A stretch of 64,000 bases of DNA, from positions 124,001 through 188,000 of the forward strand of contig MEDY01000012.1 of the NCBI GenBank assembly GCA_001724265.1, in the 5' to 3' direction. The translations under genes and the position numbers were made by a program. The notes below the pieces were generated by a model. The model made no database searches and was not told the origin of the DNA. It worked only from the letters and a program-made list of their open reading frames with translations. This DNA is from Rhizaria sp. SCN 62-66 (Eukaryota > Rhizaria, unplaced). Positions 43,293 through 54,767 of the stretch are shown piece by piece. Every line of letters starts with the position of its first letter. The stretch's first letter is position 1.

Positions 43293-44838
43293 TCACAGTG
43301 AAGAAGAAGACTCAGCAGCGAAAGCTGCAAACGGGTCCGCATCAGCCTGGCCCTGCTCGTTGTTGGCGCTGAGCTGAGCCTGCGCGCCGCCCGCGTCGGC
43401 CGCGGCGGAAATGTTGTTGCCGCCGCCGTCCACGGTCGGCGTCGGCAGTGATTCGAGCGAGCCCCCGAACAGGTCCATACACACCGCGCCGCCGCCCGCG
43501 CTGTGGATGGCGCCGAGACTCAGGCTGCTGGCCAGGGGCGACATGGCGATGGGCACGGAGGCCGCGGCGGCGCCCGCTCGCGTAGCGGGCGAGATGTAGT
43601 CCGCAAAGCTGCCGCTGTGGCTGATGTTGACGTTGTCGCAGTTGCTGGCGCTGACGCTGCCATTGCTGCTGAGACTGTTGCTGTTGAGACTGTTGCTGTT
43701 GAGGCTGTTGCTGGCAGCGCGACTCGGCGTCGGGGGCGACAACACCCCGCTGTTGCTGCTGGCCGGCGACAGCAGTCCCCCCAAACCCGCGCCCACGCTA
43801 GCCGCGCCCGCGGCGCCGTTGCCGCCTGCGGTGGGGTTCGCGTCGGTGGCGGAGGAGAGCACATCGCGCAGCACCTGCTCGTGCGCGGCGTTGAAGCGCG
43901 AGAAGTGGAAGGGCGCTGTGGGCCCGTCGTGCGTGTACACGGAGCCCAGGCTGGCGATAACACTGGCGTGCGCGCGCTGGAGGAATTCGGGCAGGTTGAG
44001 CTGCGTAAACGTCCACGCCTCGTGGTTGAACGCGCGGGAGCCCTGTGACAACGGTTAGACAAAGTAACAGGACACATACAGGGACAAAATATGAATTGTG
44101 ACTGTTAGACAACATATCAAAATTACCTGACAGGTTTGCGCTATAAAAATTCACTAGTGAGGTTGGATTAGAGGATTGTGCGGAGATATTGCCGATTTTC
44201 ATTTGTGTTGCAAAGTAACGTACCGAGTTGGGCTCCCACAGCTGCGGCCGCGTGAAGACCTTCTTGATATAGTTCAGAATAGCCGCAATAAAAGGGGTCG
44301 TGTTGGGCCAGTCAGCAAACTGCGGGTCCATGTCAAGCTGGCCCTGGTCGTCGACAAGCGGGTGGTAGAGCGGCGTCTTGAAGTAGACCACGGGCCGCGA
44401 GTCGGGGAAGCGCACTGGGATCTTGAGCAGGAACTTGAAGATGCCCGTCGCGTAGGGACCCTTGCGCGGGAACACAACGCCGTGCCAGAGAAACATGTTG
44501 TCCTTGGCGGGGGCGATGTACATGCCAGCGGGGATCTGGTTCCTGAGCATCTTGCTGTCATGGCAACGCGCGAGAGCAAGGGGGACAACGAAGTGAGTCG
44601 AGTCAGCGACGCAGCTAGAATGAGGGCGTGCAGTTTCTTAGCAGAAGTATACAACAATAAAGGCCAACTTGGGAGACAACTGCTTCGTGTTAATGGTCAA
44701 TCCGGTTGTTTTAGAAACGTACTACTCTTGTAGAAGCATATATGCCTTGAAAGCCCTGGTGCTTGACTCGATTTCGCTGAGCGTGCCAGAGGCTTGGCGC
44801 TGGGGCGTCCCGGGAGACAAGGGATGTTCACCACTCAT
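43293..44838 (-). CDS. AKTIP: AKTIP/Fused-toes homologue (catalytically inactive E2 variant)
   Basis: Animal AKTIP/FTS works with Hook and FHIP proteins as an adaptor linking dynein to endosomes. Exons 44838-44723, 44554-44224, 44042-43293; donors both GTACGT, acceptors CAG; 398 residues, stop TGA. Splicing 1 to 2 restores YMLLQEYKMLRNQIPAGMY, matching the animal [20 protein letters not shown] segment. The UEV core continues with WHGVVFPRKGPYATGIFKF, FPDSRP and HPLVDDQGQLD. HPLVD replaces HPN and there is no active-site Cys, as in the family. The C-terminal part past about 270 is Ser/Asn/Ala-rich and ends FAAESSSSL. The UEV half is a confident match; the C-terminal half is not conserved. Confidence 0.9.
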
Positions 44839-45147
44839 TGCAATTTAGCGGGAATACGTCAACGCACCTATAAAATTCCGTCGAGAGTGCTGCAGAAGGT
44901 TTAACGGACTGTGGGGGGTAGAGCTGCAGATGATTTATCTCTGACTCTGCGCCTCGTGACCCACCAGGGTGGTTCGCAAAAATCGACCGGTCGGAATTCG
45001 CGCGCTTCATGATTAGCTTTTCGCTGTCTCATCTGCCATCACTTCATCGTCAAATGCCTAAATGATGACTTATTCTGATAGAAATCTTAGTTGTCATTCT
45101 AATTATTAAATCAAATCTTCGGACATTGCGTTTCTGTTTTCCCATCC
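44839..45147. other. Divergent-promoter spacer
   Basis: Just over 300 bp shared by AKTIP (-) and RFC3 (+). No defined element recognised. Confidence 0.55.
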
Positions 45148-46491
45148 ATGTCTGTAGCAACCATGGTTCTCTGGGTTGATGACCACCGTCCTAAGGGACT
45201 CGACAACCTCGACCTTCACCCCGATGTCACTCGCCGTCTCAAGAAGCTGGTACGTTCCAGTGCAGATCGCATTGTATTATGTTACATTGCGCTATTTATA
45301 CCCCGGTATACCTTGATCGTATCCTCTGCACTGCTTCACTTTTCTCACTCACCCCGAACTCTGCACTCTGCACTCTGCCTCGTGTACTTCTCAATGTAAT
45401 CACCTTCATAGGCATCTACGGGTGACATCCCGCACATCCTCTTCTACGGCCCCGCCGGTGCCGGCAAGAAGACCCGCATCATTGCCCTTCTGCGCGAGAT
45501 GTTCGGCGCCGGCGTGGAAAAGACCAAGGTCATCGTGCGCCAGGTCAAGACCAAGACCAAAACGATCGAGATCGCCACCGTGTCCAGCTCCTACCACGTC
45601 GAGATCAACGCCTCGGACGCGGGCAACAACGACACGCACGTGATCCAGGAGGTCATTAAGGACCTCGCTATGACGCAGTCGGTGTCGGCCGTCGCCAAGC
45701 TGGGCGCGCTGCCGCACGCCGACGCTAACTCCAACGCCGCGGGCGCCAGTGCGATGGCCGACGACGACGCCGCGCTGGCCGCCGCGACGGCCGCCTCGGC
45801 GCCTGCGTTTAAGGTGGTGGTCCTGCACGAGGTGGATCGGCTGTCGGCGGATGCGCAGCACGGGCTGCGGCGCACGATGGAGCAATTCACGCAGTCGTGC
45901 CGCCTCATCCTCTGCGCCGAGTCGGCGTGCCGCGTCTCGGCCCCGCTAAAGTCGCGTTGCCTGCTGCTGCGTGTGCCGGCCCCGTCAGCGCCTGAGCTGT
46001 CGGCTATCCTCGCCGCCGTCGTGCGCAAGCAGGGGCTGGGTGAGCTGCCGGGCGCGCTCGTCGCCGCCATCGCCGCCGGCTGCCGCGGCAACATGCGCAA
46101 GGCTGTCATGCAACTTGAGGCCACCGCCGTGGACCAGTTCCCGTTCGCTGCCGGGCAGGCGCCGCGCCGACCCGACTGGGAGGTGTTTGTGGAGGACGTG
46201 GCGCGCCTGATCTTGGAGGAGCAGAGCGCACAGCGGCTGCTGCTGGTGCGCGGCAAGCTGTACGAGCTGCTGACGAGCTGCGTCCCCGCCGATGTGATCG
46301 TGACGAGCCTCACCGACGCGCTGCTGGCGCAGGCCGGCGCGGGCGACGCCGTGCAGACGCAGACGGTGCAGTGGGCGGCCTTTTACGAGCACCGCATGCG
46401 CACGGGCTCCAAGCCGCTGTTTCATATCGAGGCCTTTGTGGCCAAGTTCATGGCCCTGTACAAGAAGTGGGCTATCACGCACATGAAGTGA
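45148..46491 (+). CDS. RFC3: Replication factor C subunit 3
   Basis: Small AAA+ subunit of the clamp loader that places PCNA on primed DNA in the nucleus. Exons 45148-45249 and 45412-46491; donor GTACGT, acceptor TAG, phase 0; 393 residues, stop TGA. It has LWVDDHRPKGLDNLD, Walker A GPAGAGKKTRI, VEINASDAGNND, HEVDRLSADAQHGLRRTME, CRLILCAES, SRCLLLRVPAPS, DWEVFVED and the C-terminal FHIEAFVAKFMALYKKW, all diagnostic for animal RFC3 (yeast Rfc5). HEVD and the missing SRC-finger features fit this subunit's weak ATPase. An Ala/Asp-rich insertion of about 40 residues precedes the Walker B strand. A second in-frame ATG at 45163 (MVLWVDD) aligns better with other RFC3 starts, so five extra N-terminal residues are optional. 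Confidence 0.97.
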
Positions 46492-46899
46492 AATGATGTG
46501 CTTGTGGACGAAGGACAACAAACGTCTGCGACGGATGCTCGCATGGTCGGTCTACGTTGCTACTTCACTTCAATAATACTAATGAGGCTTTTTGTGGTCA
46601 TTGATGGGCCACATGTCACGCACAATTTGACTCTGAGGGCCAGTGACAAACATGATCAAAGAAATACACAAAGAAATCCAGAGATCGTGAAAATTACGAG
46701 TGAAACATCGTTCAGTGAGCAACTTGGACTGTATTATCTGTTGGCCATTCGAAATGACCAGTTGTCATTCATGCTTTAAATCAATGTTCAAAACAACCAC
46801 AGCTGTGTCACACGATGTCGCAGCAGCCACAAGAATAGATACGTGATGAAGATAGCGATGAAGATAGCACACGAAAACGCATCGAATTGCGTTCCTGCT
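46492..46899. other. Convergent 3' spacer
   Basis: AT-rich sequence between the RFC3 (+) and RWDD1 (-) stops. A 93-codon + frame starting at 46498 overlaps the RFC3 3' flank and looks non-coding. Confidence 0.6.
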
Positions 46900-48664
46900 T
46901 CACTTCTTGTCCTTCTTGTCCTTCTTATCCTTCTTGTCGTCCTTGTCCTTCTTGGCGCCGGCTGTAGGCGGCAGCGGCGCGCGCCGGGCGGCGGCGAACA
47001 TAGCGCTGAGGTCGCCCAGGTCGTTGGCGTCGTCGTCCTTGCCGCCGGCGCCGCCAAGAAAGTCCGCGAACCCGCCCGCCGACACGGACCGCGCGTTAAT
47101 CGCGGCCACGGTCTTCTCGTCCTTCTTGGCCTTCTTCTCGGCCGCCTTATCCAACTTGCGCTGCTCCTTGGCGGCCTGACGCTCCTCCTCGGCCGCGGCG
47201 GCCGCCTTCTCGGCCTCAATCGCGGCCGTCTCGCGGACCACGACCTCGGCGACGGTGGGGCCTGTGTAGCCGTGCAGAGAGAGAGACTTGAGCATCGCCA
47301 TCAGCGCCGTCGCGGAGTGCGTCGCGTGCGCAGACACGATCACCTTGCCGTTCGCGTCCAGGCCGGCCTCCGCGCCAGCCACAGCCAAGTCCTGGCCCGC
47401 GGCAGCGGCGGCGTCGGCGTCGGCGCTGTCGGCCTCGGCCTCGGACTCGGAGTCGGACGCGGCGCCGCCGTAGACGTCGTCGTCGAGGTCGTCCGCGGGT
47501 TCCTCCCCGTCGTCCGCGCCCGCCACACCGTCGTCTTCGCCGTCCGCGTCATCGTCGTCGCCGTAGATGCCCTCGTTGAACCAGAAGACGTCGGCCGCGC
47601 CCGCCTCGGCGTCCTCGGCCTTGGCGGCGGCGGCCGCGGCGGCGTCGGCCGCGTCGTCGTCATCGTCGTCGTCCGACTCGTCGAACTTGACGCCCGCGGC
47701 CATGCTCTGCAGGAAGAAGGCCTTGCCGGTAAGCTTGCTCATGTCGGGCTCGCGGCCCAGGCGCTTGCGGCGCTTGGCCTGCTCGACCAGGAACATCATG
47801 TTCCACGCGTTGAACGAGTCCACCGTCACCAGCGTCTTGGGCGGGATAGGAATCGTGCTCTCGTTCTCGCTCTCAGGGTCAGACAACCACGCGTCCGCGG
47901 CGGCGGCGGCCGCGGCGGCGGCTTCGGCGGCGGCGGCGGCCTGGGCCTCCTCGATCTTGCGGCTATAGAGCAGAGAGAAAAAGATATTGAGATACAGAGC
48001 CGGCAAGACTAAGGTGAGAAAGATACGAATGGTTAATATTATACTAGAAATGGTTGTTCCGCCATGAGATGTTATTGTGCTATATATCGATATCTCGAGC
48101 AGACTTGTTGCGTACCGAGCGTCAGCCTCCTCGTCGAGCTTGGCCTGCAGCGAATCGCGCATCGACATCTGCTCCTTGACGTTGTTCTCAATCAGGTACT
48201 CCTTCAGAGCCTCGGTAACCTCGTGCAACAGCACGGAGCCCTTGAGCGGGGCCGCGGTGGCGTTGGCCAGCGTCTCGAGCTCGCGCGCCTGCGCGGCGCT
48301 GAGGTTGTTGGCCGACTCGATGCTGAGACAGGCGGGGAGCGTGTTCGGGTAGGTCGGGCCGAACTCGATCGCGAGCACGCAGGAGACAAAGCTCTGCTCA
48401 GTCTTCTTCTTGCTGTTGCGAGGGTATGGCAGGATGGTGACGTTGCAACCCATGGATGTGCGTTCTGTAAAGAAGAAGACCGTGTTGAGTGGTCGAGACG
48501 ATGTAATGAGAGAGCGAAGGCTTATGAGAAGAGTTGTCCGTGACAATCTGAGTGCAATGGCGAAGCAAGCGGATGGGAAGATAGACGGGTAACGTACCAA
48601 AGTCCTCCTCGAAAATTGACTCGAGAACGATCATCTCGTTCTCCTGTTCCTCTTGGGGATCCAT
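46900..48664 (-). CDS. RWDD1: RWD-domain protein, RWDD1/DFRP2 (Gir2) homologue
   Basis: Family members bind and stabilise DRG GTPases on ribosomes; yeast Gir2 also binds Gcn1. Exons 48664-48598, 48464-48116, 47962-46900; donors GTACGT and GTACGC, acceptors CAG and TAG; 492 residues, stop TGA. The N-terminal RWD domain (EQENEMIVLESIFEEDF, YPNTLP) is followed by a coiled-coil helix and by VTVDSFNAWNMMFL with KLTGKAFFLQ, matching the DFRP box of RWDD1 (VTIENFLNWKAKF, KLSGKQLFE). Human RWDD1 is about 243 residues. This protein carries a doubled length of Asp/Ala-rich acidic sequence, a predicted helix with QAAKEQRKLDKAAEKKAKK, and a C-terminal KKDKDDKKDKKDKKDKK tail. Confidence 0.88.
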
Positions 48665-49186
48665 GCGACCGAGCGACTGTGTGACCGCCGATGCGCAAGT
48701 TCCCACCGACACGAAAAGCGAGACGCAAACAAAATTTGAGAGAACGTAATTAGATGAGGGTATTTTCGTGAGCATGTAAAAGTGCATAGCGAAAGGCAGT
48801 GCTATTTGATGATCAATTGAACGAGGGCGAAAGGCTGCGAAGCGAGCTCACTTCACACACCTCACCGACCCCCCAGACCGCGCCAGTCCAGCTTGGCAAG
48901 CGCTGCTGTGCAAGAGTGTAACACAGATTCAAAGCACACAATAGTACGGCCAAAGCATCGAGAACTGAGATATTCTCTTGGTTGTGTGTATTAATCTCAT
49001 TGTAATTCGTCTAATTAACATATTTTTTAACTCATCGTAAAAGTCGGAATACGAAATATTGCGGCCTTCGAACATAGCCCAGCGTGCGAAGATTCATCAC
49101 AAGCACTCTCATAACATTCGCTGTGTCACATTGAACTTCGTGATAACACGACATCGAAAGGAGTAGCGCGTGCTGCGGCGCCGCGC
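48665..49186. other. AT-rich spacer
   Basis: Between RWDD1 promoter and the E2 gene's 3' end, both on -. Nothing recognised. Confidence 0.55.
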
Positions 49187-49985
<799 letters not shown>

Positions 49986-50682
49986 GACTGGAACTGACGA
50001 GTGATGAGAGTGTCCAGACGGATGCGTAGATCAACGCCGCAAGGAAAGCTGTTTTAAAGAAACGCGTGTTCGCCTAAATTCCAAGCAACTGGCGTAATCA
50101 ACTGCACTTTGGCGGTCACAGAACACCAGTGTACGCTTTGCATTCAGACTCACCACGAACTGCTCTCTTTCTCGCCTCCTTTTTTGCGAACCGCGCGCTG
50201 AGCGGCTAACGGCGGTCGGTGAGATGGGCTTTGTACCGCAGCATAAACTAGTGTCCCGGGCCATCAGCTCTCTGTCGATAGCAATTTAACTGCGATTGGT
50301 TGAAATTGTGCGACTGCTTCTTGTTGGGGATTTTGAATGTACTTTCAATAATTTGCGTTAATGCCGTCTGCACGTTGCTCAAAGTAACCTCACTTCCGAG
50401 TGTCAGTCCTCCGTCCTAACCTCACCATCTCTCTCCTTCGTATCATGTCTCCCGTTTTTGCTCTTGTACAGGCTCTTGCACCACTCTTCATCAGGTGGTC
50501 ACATTTGCCTTCCGTCCCTTGCTGCAGACCTATCCTCTTTGGGTGTGTCTCTAGCTAACTATTTTTACACTGGACTTAGTCGTCCGTACAGTTGCCCAGC
50601 CGCAACACAAACGCGCACGCGCAGGCGTTCTTGCTGGCACGCACAGTCGGAGCTGAGGTAAGCAAAAACTCCGCCGACACAC
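49986..50682. other. Divergent-promoter spacer
   Basis: AT-rich near the E2 gene, more pyrimidine-rich toward 50400-50580. An upstream ATG at 50444 opens a 30-odd-codon frame ending TAA before 50683; it could be a short uORF of the following gene. No other feature. Confidence 0.5.
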
Positions 50683-52373
50683 ATGTTACGTGCGCGCTGC
50701 GTCCGCGCAGCCAGCTCTACCTCTGTGGTGGCTCGCGTCGTACTTCCTAGCGCGACTGCTACTGCTGCTGCTGCTGCTGCTGCATCTATTGCTGCTGCTT
50801 CCGCGTCCTCCTCTGCATCGAGTGCGGTCTTTACGACTCCTGTCAGCACATATAACACAAACACGTGTGTTCCGAGCAGCCGCGCAAATGCCACTGCATT
50901 GCTTTGTCTCAGCACTGGCAGTAAGAGCGCTTCCGTCGCAGCCGTCGCCGCCGCAGCCCGCCCCGTCGCTGCAACGCTCTTCACCGCGACCCCTGCTCTC
51001 ATGAGCTCCAGCAAGGACAGCAACGGCAGCGACGACACCTCGAGCTCTAGCGCCGACGGTGATTCCGGCGCAGGCGACGCCGACGCTGACGCCGCCGCCA
51101 AGGCCGCCGCCGTCGCAGCCGCGCGCCCGCCGGTGCCGCTGTCGCAGCGCATCAGGAGACTGCTCCGCGCCGTCCGCGCCGAGACCGTGTACGCGACCGA
51201 GTACATCTCGGAGCGCCTGCGCCCGACGCCGCCCGTGACCGCGGCGACAGGCAAGCACCTGCCCTACATCCCGCGGCGCCGCCTGCTGCACCCGGGCGCG
51301 CGGCCGACCTTCTTCGAGCACGAGATGCCCGAGCTCTACTGGGACTGGGAGCGCTCCTTCGGCTTCCTCGACGACGTCAACGCGCTGGCCGCCAGGCTTA
51401 CCGCCGTGCAGACCGAGCGTGACGCCAGGGAGTGGCAGGAGCTCCGGGCGCCGCTGCCTCAGGGGCTCGCAATCGAACAGGTATGTTGGCAAGCAACTCA
51501 TCATTAAACATCAATTACGATATATGTTCGATCTATTTTCAATGTAATGCGTTATTTGTGTTGGAATTCCGTACGTAACTTCATTAGAATTCTCAATCTA
51601 ATAACTTGCTCGTCTTTCTTCGCCTTGCTTCGTTCATCTTATACTTAAACAGGCGCACGGCCGCATGCTGGCCGAGTCGATCGAACTGGTGGTCCAGGCC
51701 GTGGAGAACAAGGACCGCGAAGGTTTTGCCGACGTGCTCAAGATGCTCGATGAGCGCGACGCTTCGTTCAAGCGCGCCATCAAGCGTCTGGTGCACAAGA
51801 TCAGCATCGGCTACGTGCTGACCCCCGAGGAAGTGGTCATCCGCGACTACCTCTGCGGCGACGACCTCACCGGGCTGCTCCCACACCAGCTCTCTGTCGC
51901 AGACATCTGGGCTGTGTATACGGAGCAGCAGCAGGAGTTCCGCGCCGCGCTGACCGCGCTCTACGAGGTCTTCTCCGCGCTCGACACGGACGCGCTCGCG
52001 GCCGACGCGGGCAAGGCCGCCATCGACACGCTCTACGCCGCGCAGCGCGCCGAGGAGGAGGCGCGCGCCGCGGCGGAGCGCGAAGAGGAGGAAAAGCGTC
52101 TCGCCGCCGAGCGCAAGGCTAAGGAGCGCCGTGCGGCGATCCTGGCCAAACACGCCGCCGCACGCAGGCTGCTCGAGCAAGAGAACGGCGGCGGCGACGC
52201 CGGCGCCACGCCCGCCGCCAGCGTGGAGACTGGCGCGGGCAGTGGTGACGCGGGCGCCGCGAGCGCGTCTGCGGGCGCGGCGGCGAGCGCGAGCGCCGAG
52301 AAGACCGCCGAGCAGGTGGCCGCCGAGGCCGAGGCTGCCAAGGCGGCGGCCGCCAAGGCCGAGGCCGAGTCCG

Positions 52374-52404
<31 letters not shown>

Positions 52405-54214
52405 TGTCCGGCGCGCGGCGCTGCACCCGCTGCAGGACCCCGAGGCGCCGCCCGTGTCGCGGCGCTTCGCGTCGCTGCACGCGCTCGTCGCCGACGCGGA
52501 GCAGGGGCTGCCGTTCGCCGTCTACTGCGTCACCAAGGAGTGGCGCCGGCGCCGCGGGGCCGAGGCGCTGACCGCGCACGTCGCCGAGGTGGCGGCCGCG
52601 CGCGAGAAGATGATCGAGGAGGCGCACGAACGGCGCAACGCCAACGTGGCGCAGCGCGCCAAGGAGCTGGCGACGGCGCAGACGGAGAAGACGGCGGCGG
52701 CGCACCAGGCGGCCGACGACTTCTACAAGTTCCTGCTTGAGCAGGGCGCGCCGGAGGAGGGCGCTAAGGCCGCGGCGGACGAGAAGCGCGAGATGGGGCT
52801 GGCGACGGCGGAGGAGGAGCTCAAGGCGCTGGCCGACGAGCACCAGAAGGCCAACGATGAGGAGCGCGACGAGCTGCTCAAGCTCACCGGCGAGGCCGGC
52901 AACGCGGCCGCGGAGGGCGAGGGCGAGGGCGAGAGCGGGGAGGGCGCGGAGAAGCAGGACGACGCCGCCGATGACGACGCCGCGGCCGCGGTGCAGCAGG
53001 GCGCGAGCTCGGCCGAGGATGCCGCCAAGTACGGGCTCAAGCTGCGCGAGCGCACGCCGCTCATGTGGGAGCGCCGCTTTGCACGGTTATCGGCGCTCAT
53101 GACGGAGCTCAAGCCGTCGAACCAGCTGCATCTGCGCGTCGCGGCGCTGCGCACGCGCGAGGAGCCGTGGGCGCGCAAGGTTGTCAAGGCGTACAACAAG
53201 ACGCTCGACTTCCTCGACGACTGGCAGGAGTACGTGTCGCAGCCCGTGCCCGGCGCGGGCAACAGCGAGGGCGGGTTCTTCGCCCGCCGCAGGAAGCGCC
53301 GGCGCGATGAAAAGATCGAGAAAATGCTCGAGCGCCGCGGGCCGATGCGCGGCCAGGCCGACCTCACGCTTGTCAAGTGGCTGGTCGAGACGCGCAAGAA
53401 CCACAAGGGCTTCACATCCGCGCGGTGGCGCGTCGACTTTCACAAGTACACGGTGTGGCTCTTCACCGTGGCGTATTTGACGCGCAACTTCGAGGTGATG
53501 CGCTCGCTGTGCACGGCGCCAGCGTACGCGCGCATGGTGGAGCTGTTCAACAAGCAGGCCGACCTGCGGCCCGGTCAGAAGGTCGCGCACCCGTCGCCCA
53601 GCCGCTTCATCATGCGCAAGGAGCCGGTGTTCTACAAGGCCGAGGACGACGGCGATGGCGGCGAGTATCGCTGGGAGTACCAGTTTAAGTTCCGCTACCC
53701 GCGCGCGTTCGAAGACGTCCAGACGGGCTTGCTGACCGAGGGCGCACTCAAGCACGTCACCTGGGTCGTGTGCATCCTGCACGCGCAGCTCGATCTCGAG
53801 AACCCCGACAGCAACTACAAGATCGTCGCCGCGTACTTCAAGGAGCTGCAGAGCAATCACCCGCTCCCCGAGGAGCAGGACTGGGTGCCCGTGCCCATCG
53901 ACGCCATGTTGGAGAACTGGCGCAACGGCCGCGGCTTCACCGCGAACAAGAAGCCCGCCGCCAGCGCCGCCGCTGGCGCGGAGGCGGGCGCGGAGGCGGG
54001 TGCTACCCCAGACGCTGATAAGACTGCTGTTGCTGCGCCGGAGGTCGTTGATACGCGGACTGAGGAGCAGAAGGAGGCCGACGCCGATGCTGAGGCCTTC
54101 CGCCGCGGCCGTGCCGAATATGACATGGCGCTGCAAATGCGCAAGGAGGCCCTGAAAGCCAAGGCCGCCGCCCGGGCTGCGGGCATGCCCGACTTCGACG
54201 ACTACGAAGACTGA
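50683..54214 (+). CDS. Probable mitochondrial protein of unknown function (1119 residues)
   Basis: Exons 50683-51480 and 51653-54214; donor GTATGT, acceptor CAG, phase 0; stop TGA. The N-terminus (MLRARCVRAASSTSVVARVV) is basic, Ser/Ala-rich and lacks acids, as in mitochondrial presequences. Then come a Ser/Asp linker, a globular block (about 155-265: LLRAVRAETVYATEYISERL, ELYWDWERSFGFLDDV), a block of about 110 residues (LVVQAVENKDREGF onward) and a long Ala/Glu/Lys helical region (about 370-720) likely to be coiled coil. A conserved-looking C-terminal domain follows (about 740-1030: LHLRVAALRTREEPWARK, DLTLVKWLVETRKNHKGF, RVDFHKYTVWLFTVAYLTR). I do not recognise a family. A (GCC)n run encodes polyalanine near 52375. 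Confidence 0.8.
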
Positions 54215-54767
54215 AGTAGGTGACTTGAGCGAGAACGCATCGGCATCTTAAGACGATGCTGAACGACATCTTCGCTGTTTTGCTGCTTCCCTTTGTAATG
54301 TCTGTGATAGCCTCATATGTATTAATAGTAAATATTTATTGTCATTTTTATTCATATTGGGTCTACGTGTGTCATACATTGTGTTAAGTGACAACAGCAG
54401 TCAGAGTGATTTTACGGTGTCACCATGCTGTCTCAACATTTTGTTAGAAGAATAAAAATAAAACAAAATAAAACTAGACTTCAAGATGTGCGTATGTACA
54501 TACTAGTCAGTACATACTTAAGAATATTCATGCATCTTTTATGTTCGATATTCGATTTAGATTCTGGCGATGCTTAGCCCCACCGACTCATTTAGTCCCC
54601 AAAAATGTATAATAAACAATCATTTTACGAAACAAACTCACGAAGGAGAAAAATAGTCTTTATTAAGTAGAGATTATTATAAGTATCATATAAATTAAAG
54701 TTTACTTCGCGCGGAGATTATATACCCCTGTAAATGAGTGAGTTCAGGTCACAATATTGCCCAAAAT
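54215..54767. other. Convergent 3' spacer
   Basis: Very AT-rich sequence with several AATAAA-type hexamers on both strands, suiting two convergent 3' ends. No gene. Confidence 0.6.

Noticed and set aside
46843-48012. 389-codon frame on + across RWDD1, and similar frame at 51593-52843
   Set aside because: Both are antisense shadows of recognised genes and read as Arg/Leu/Gly-rich sequence without domains.
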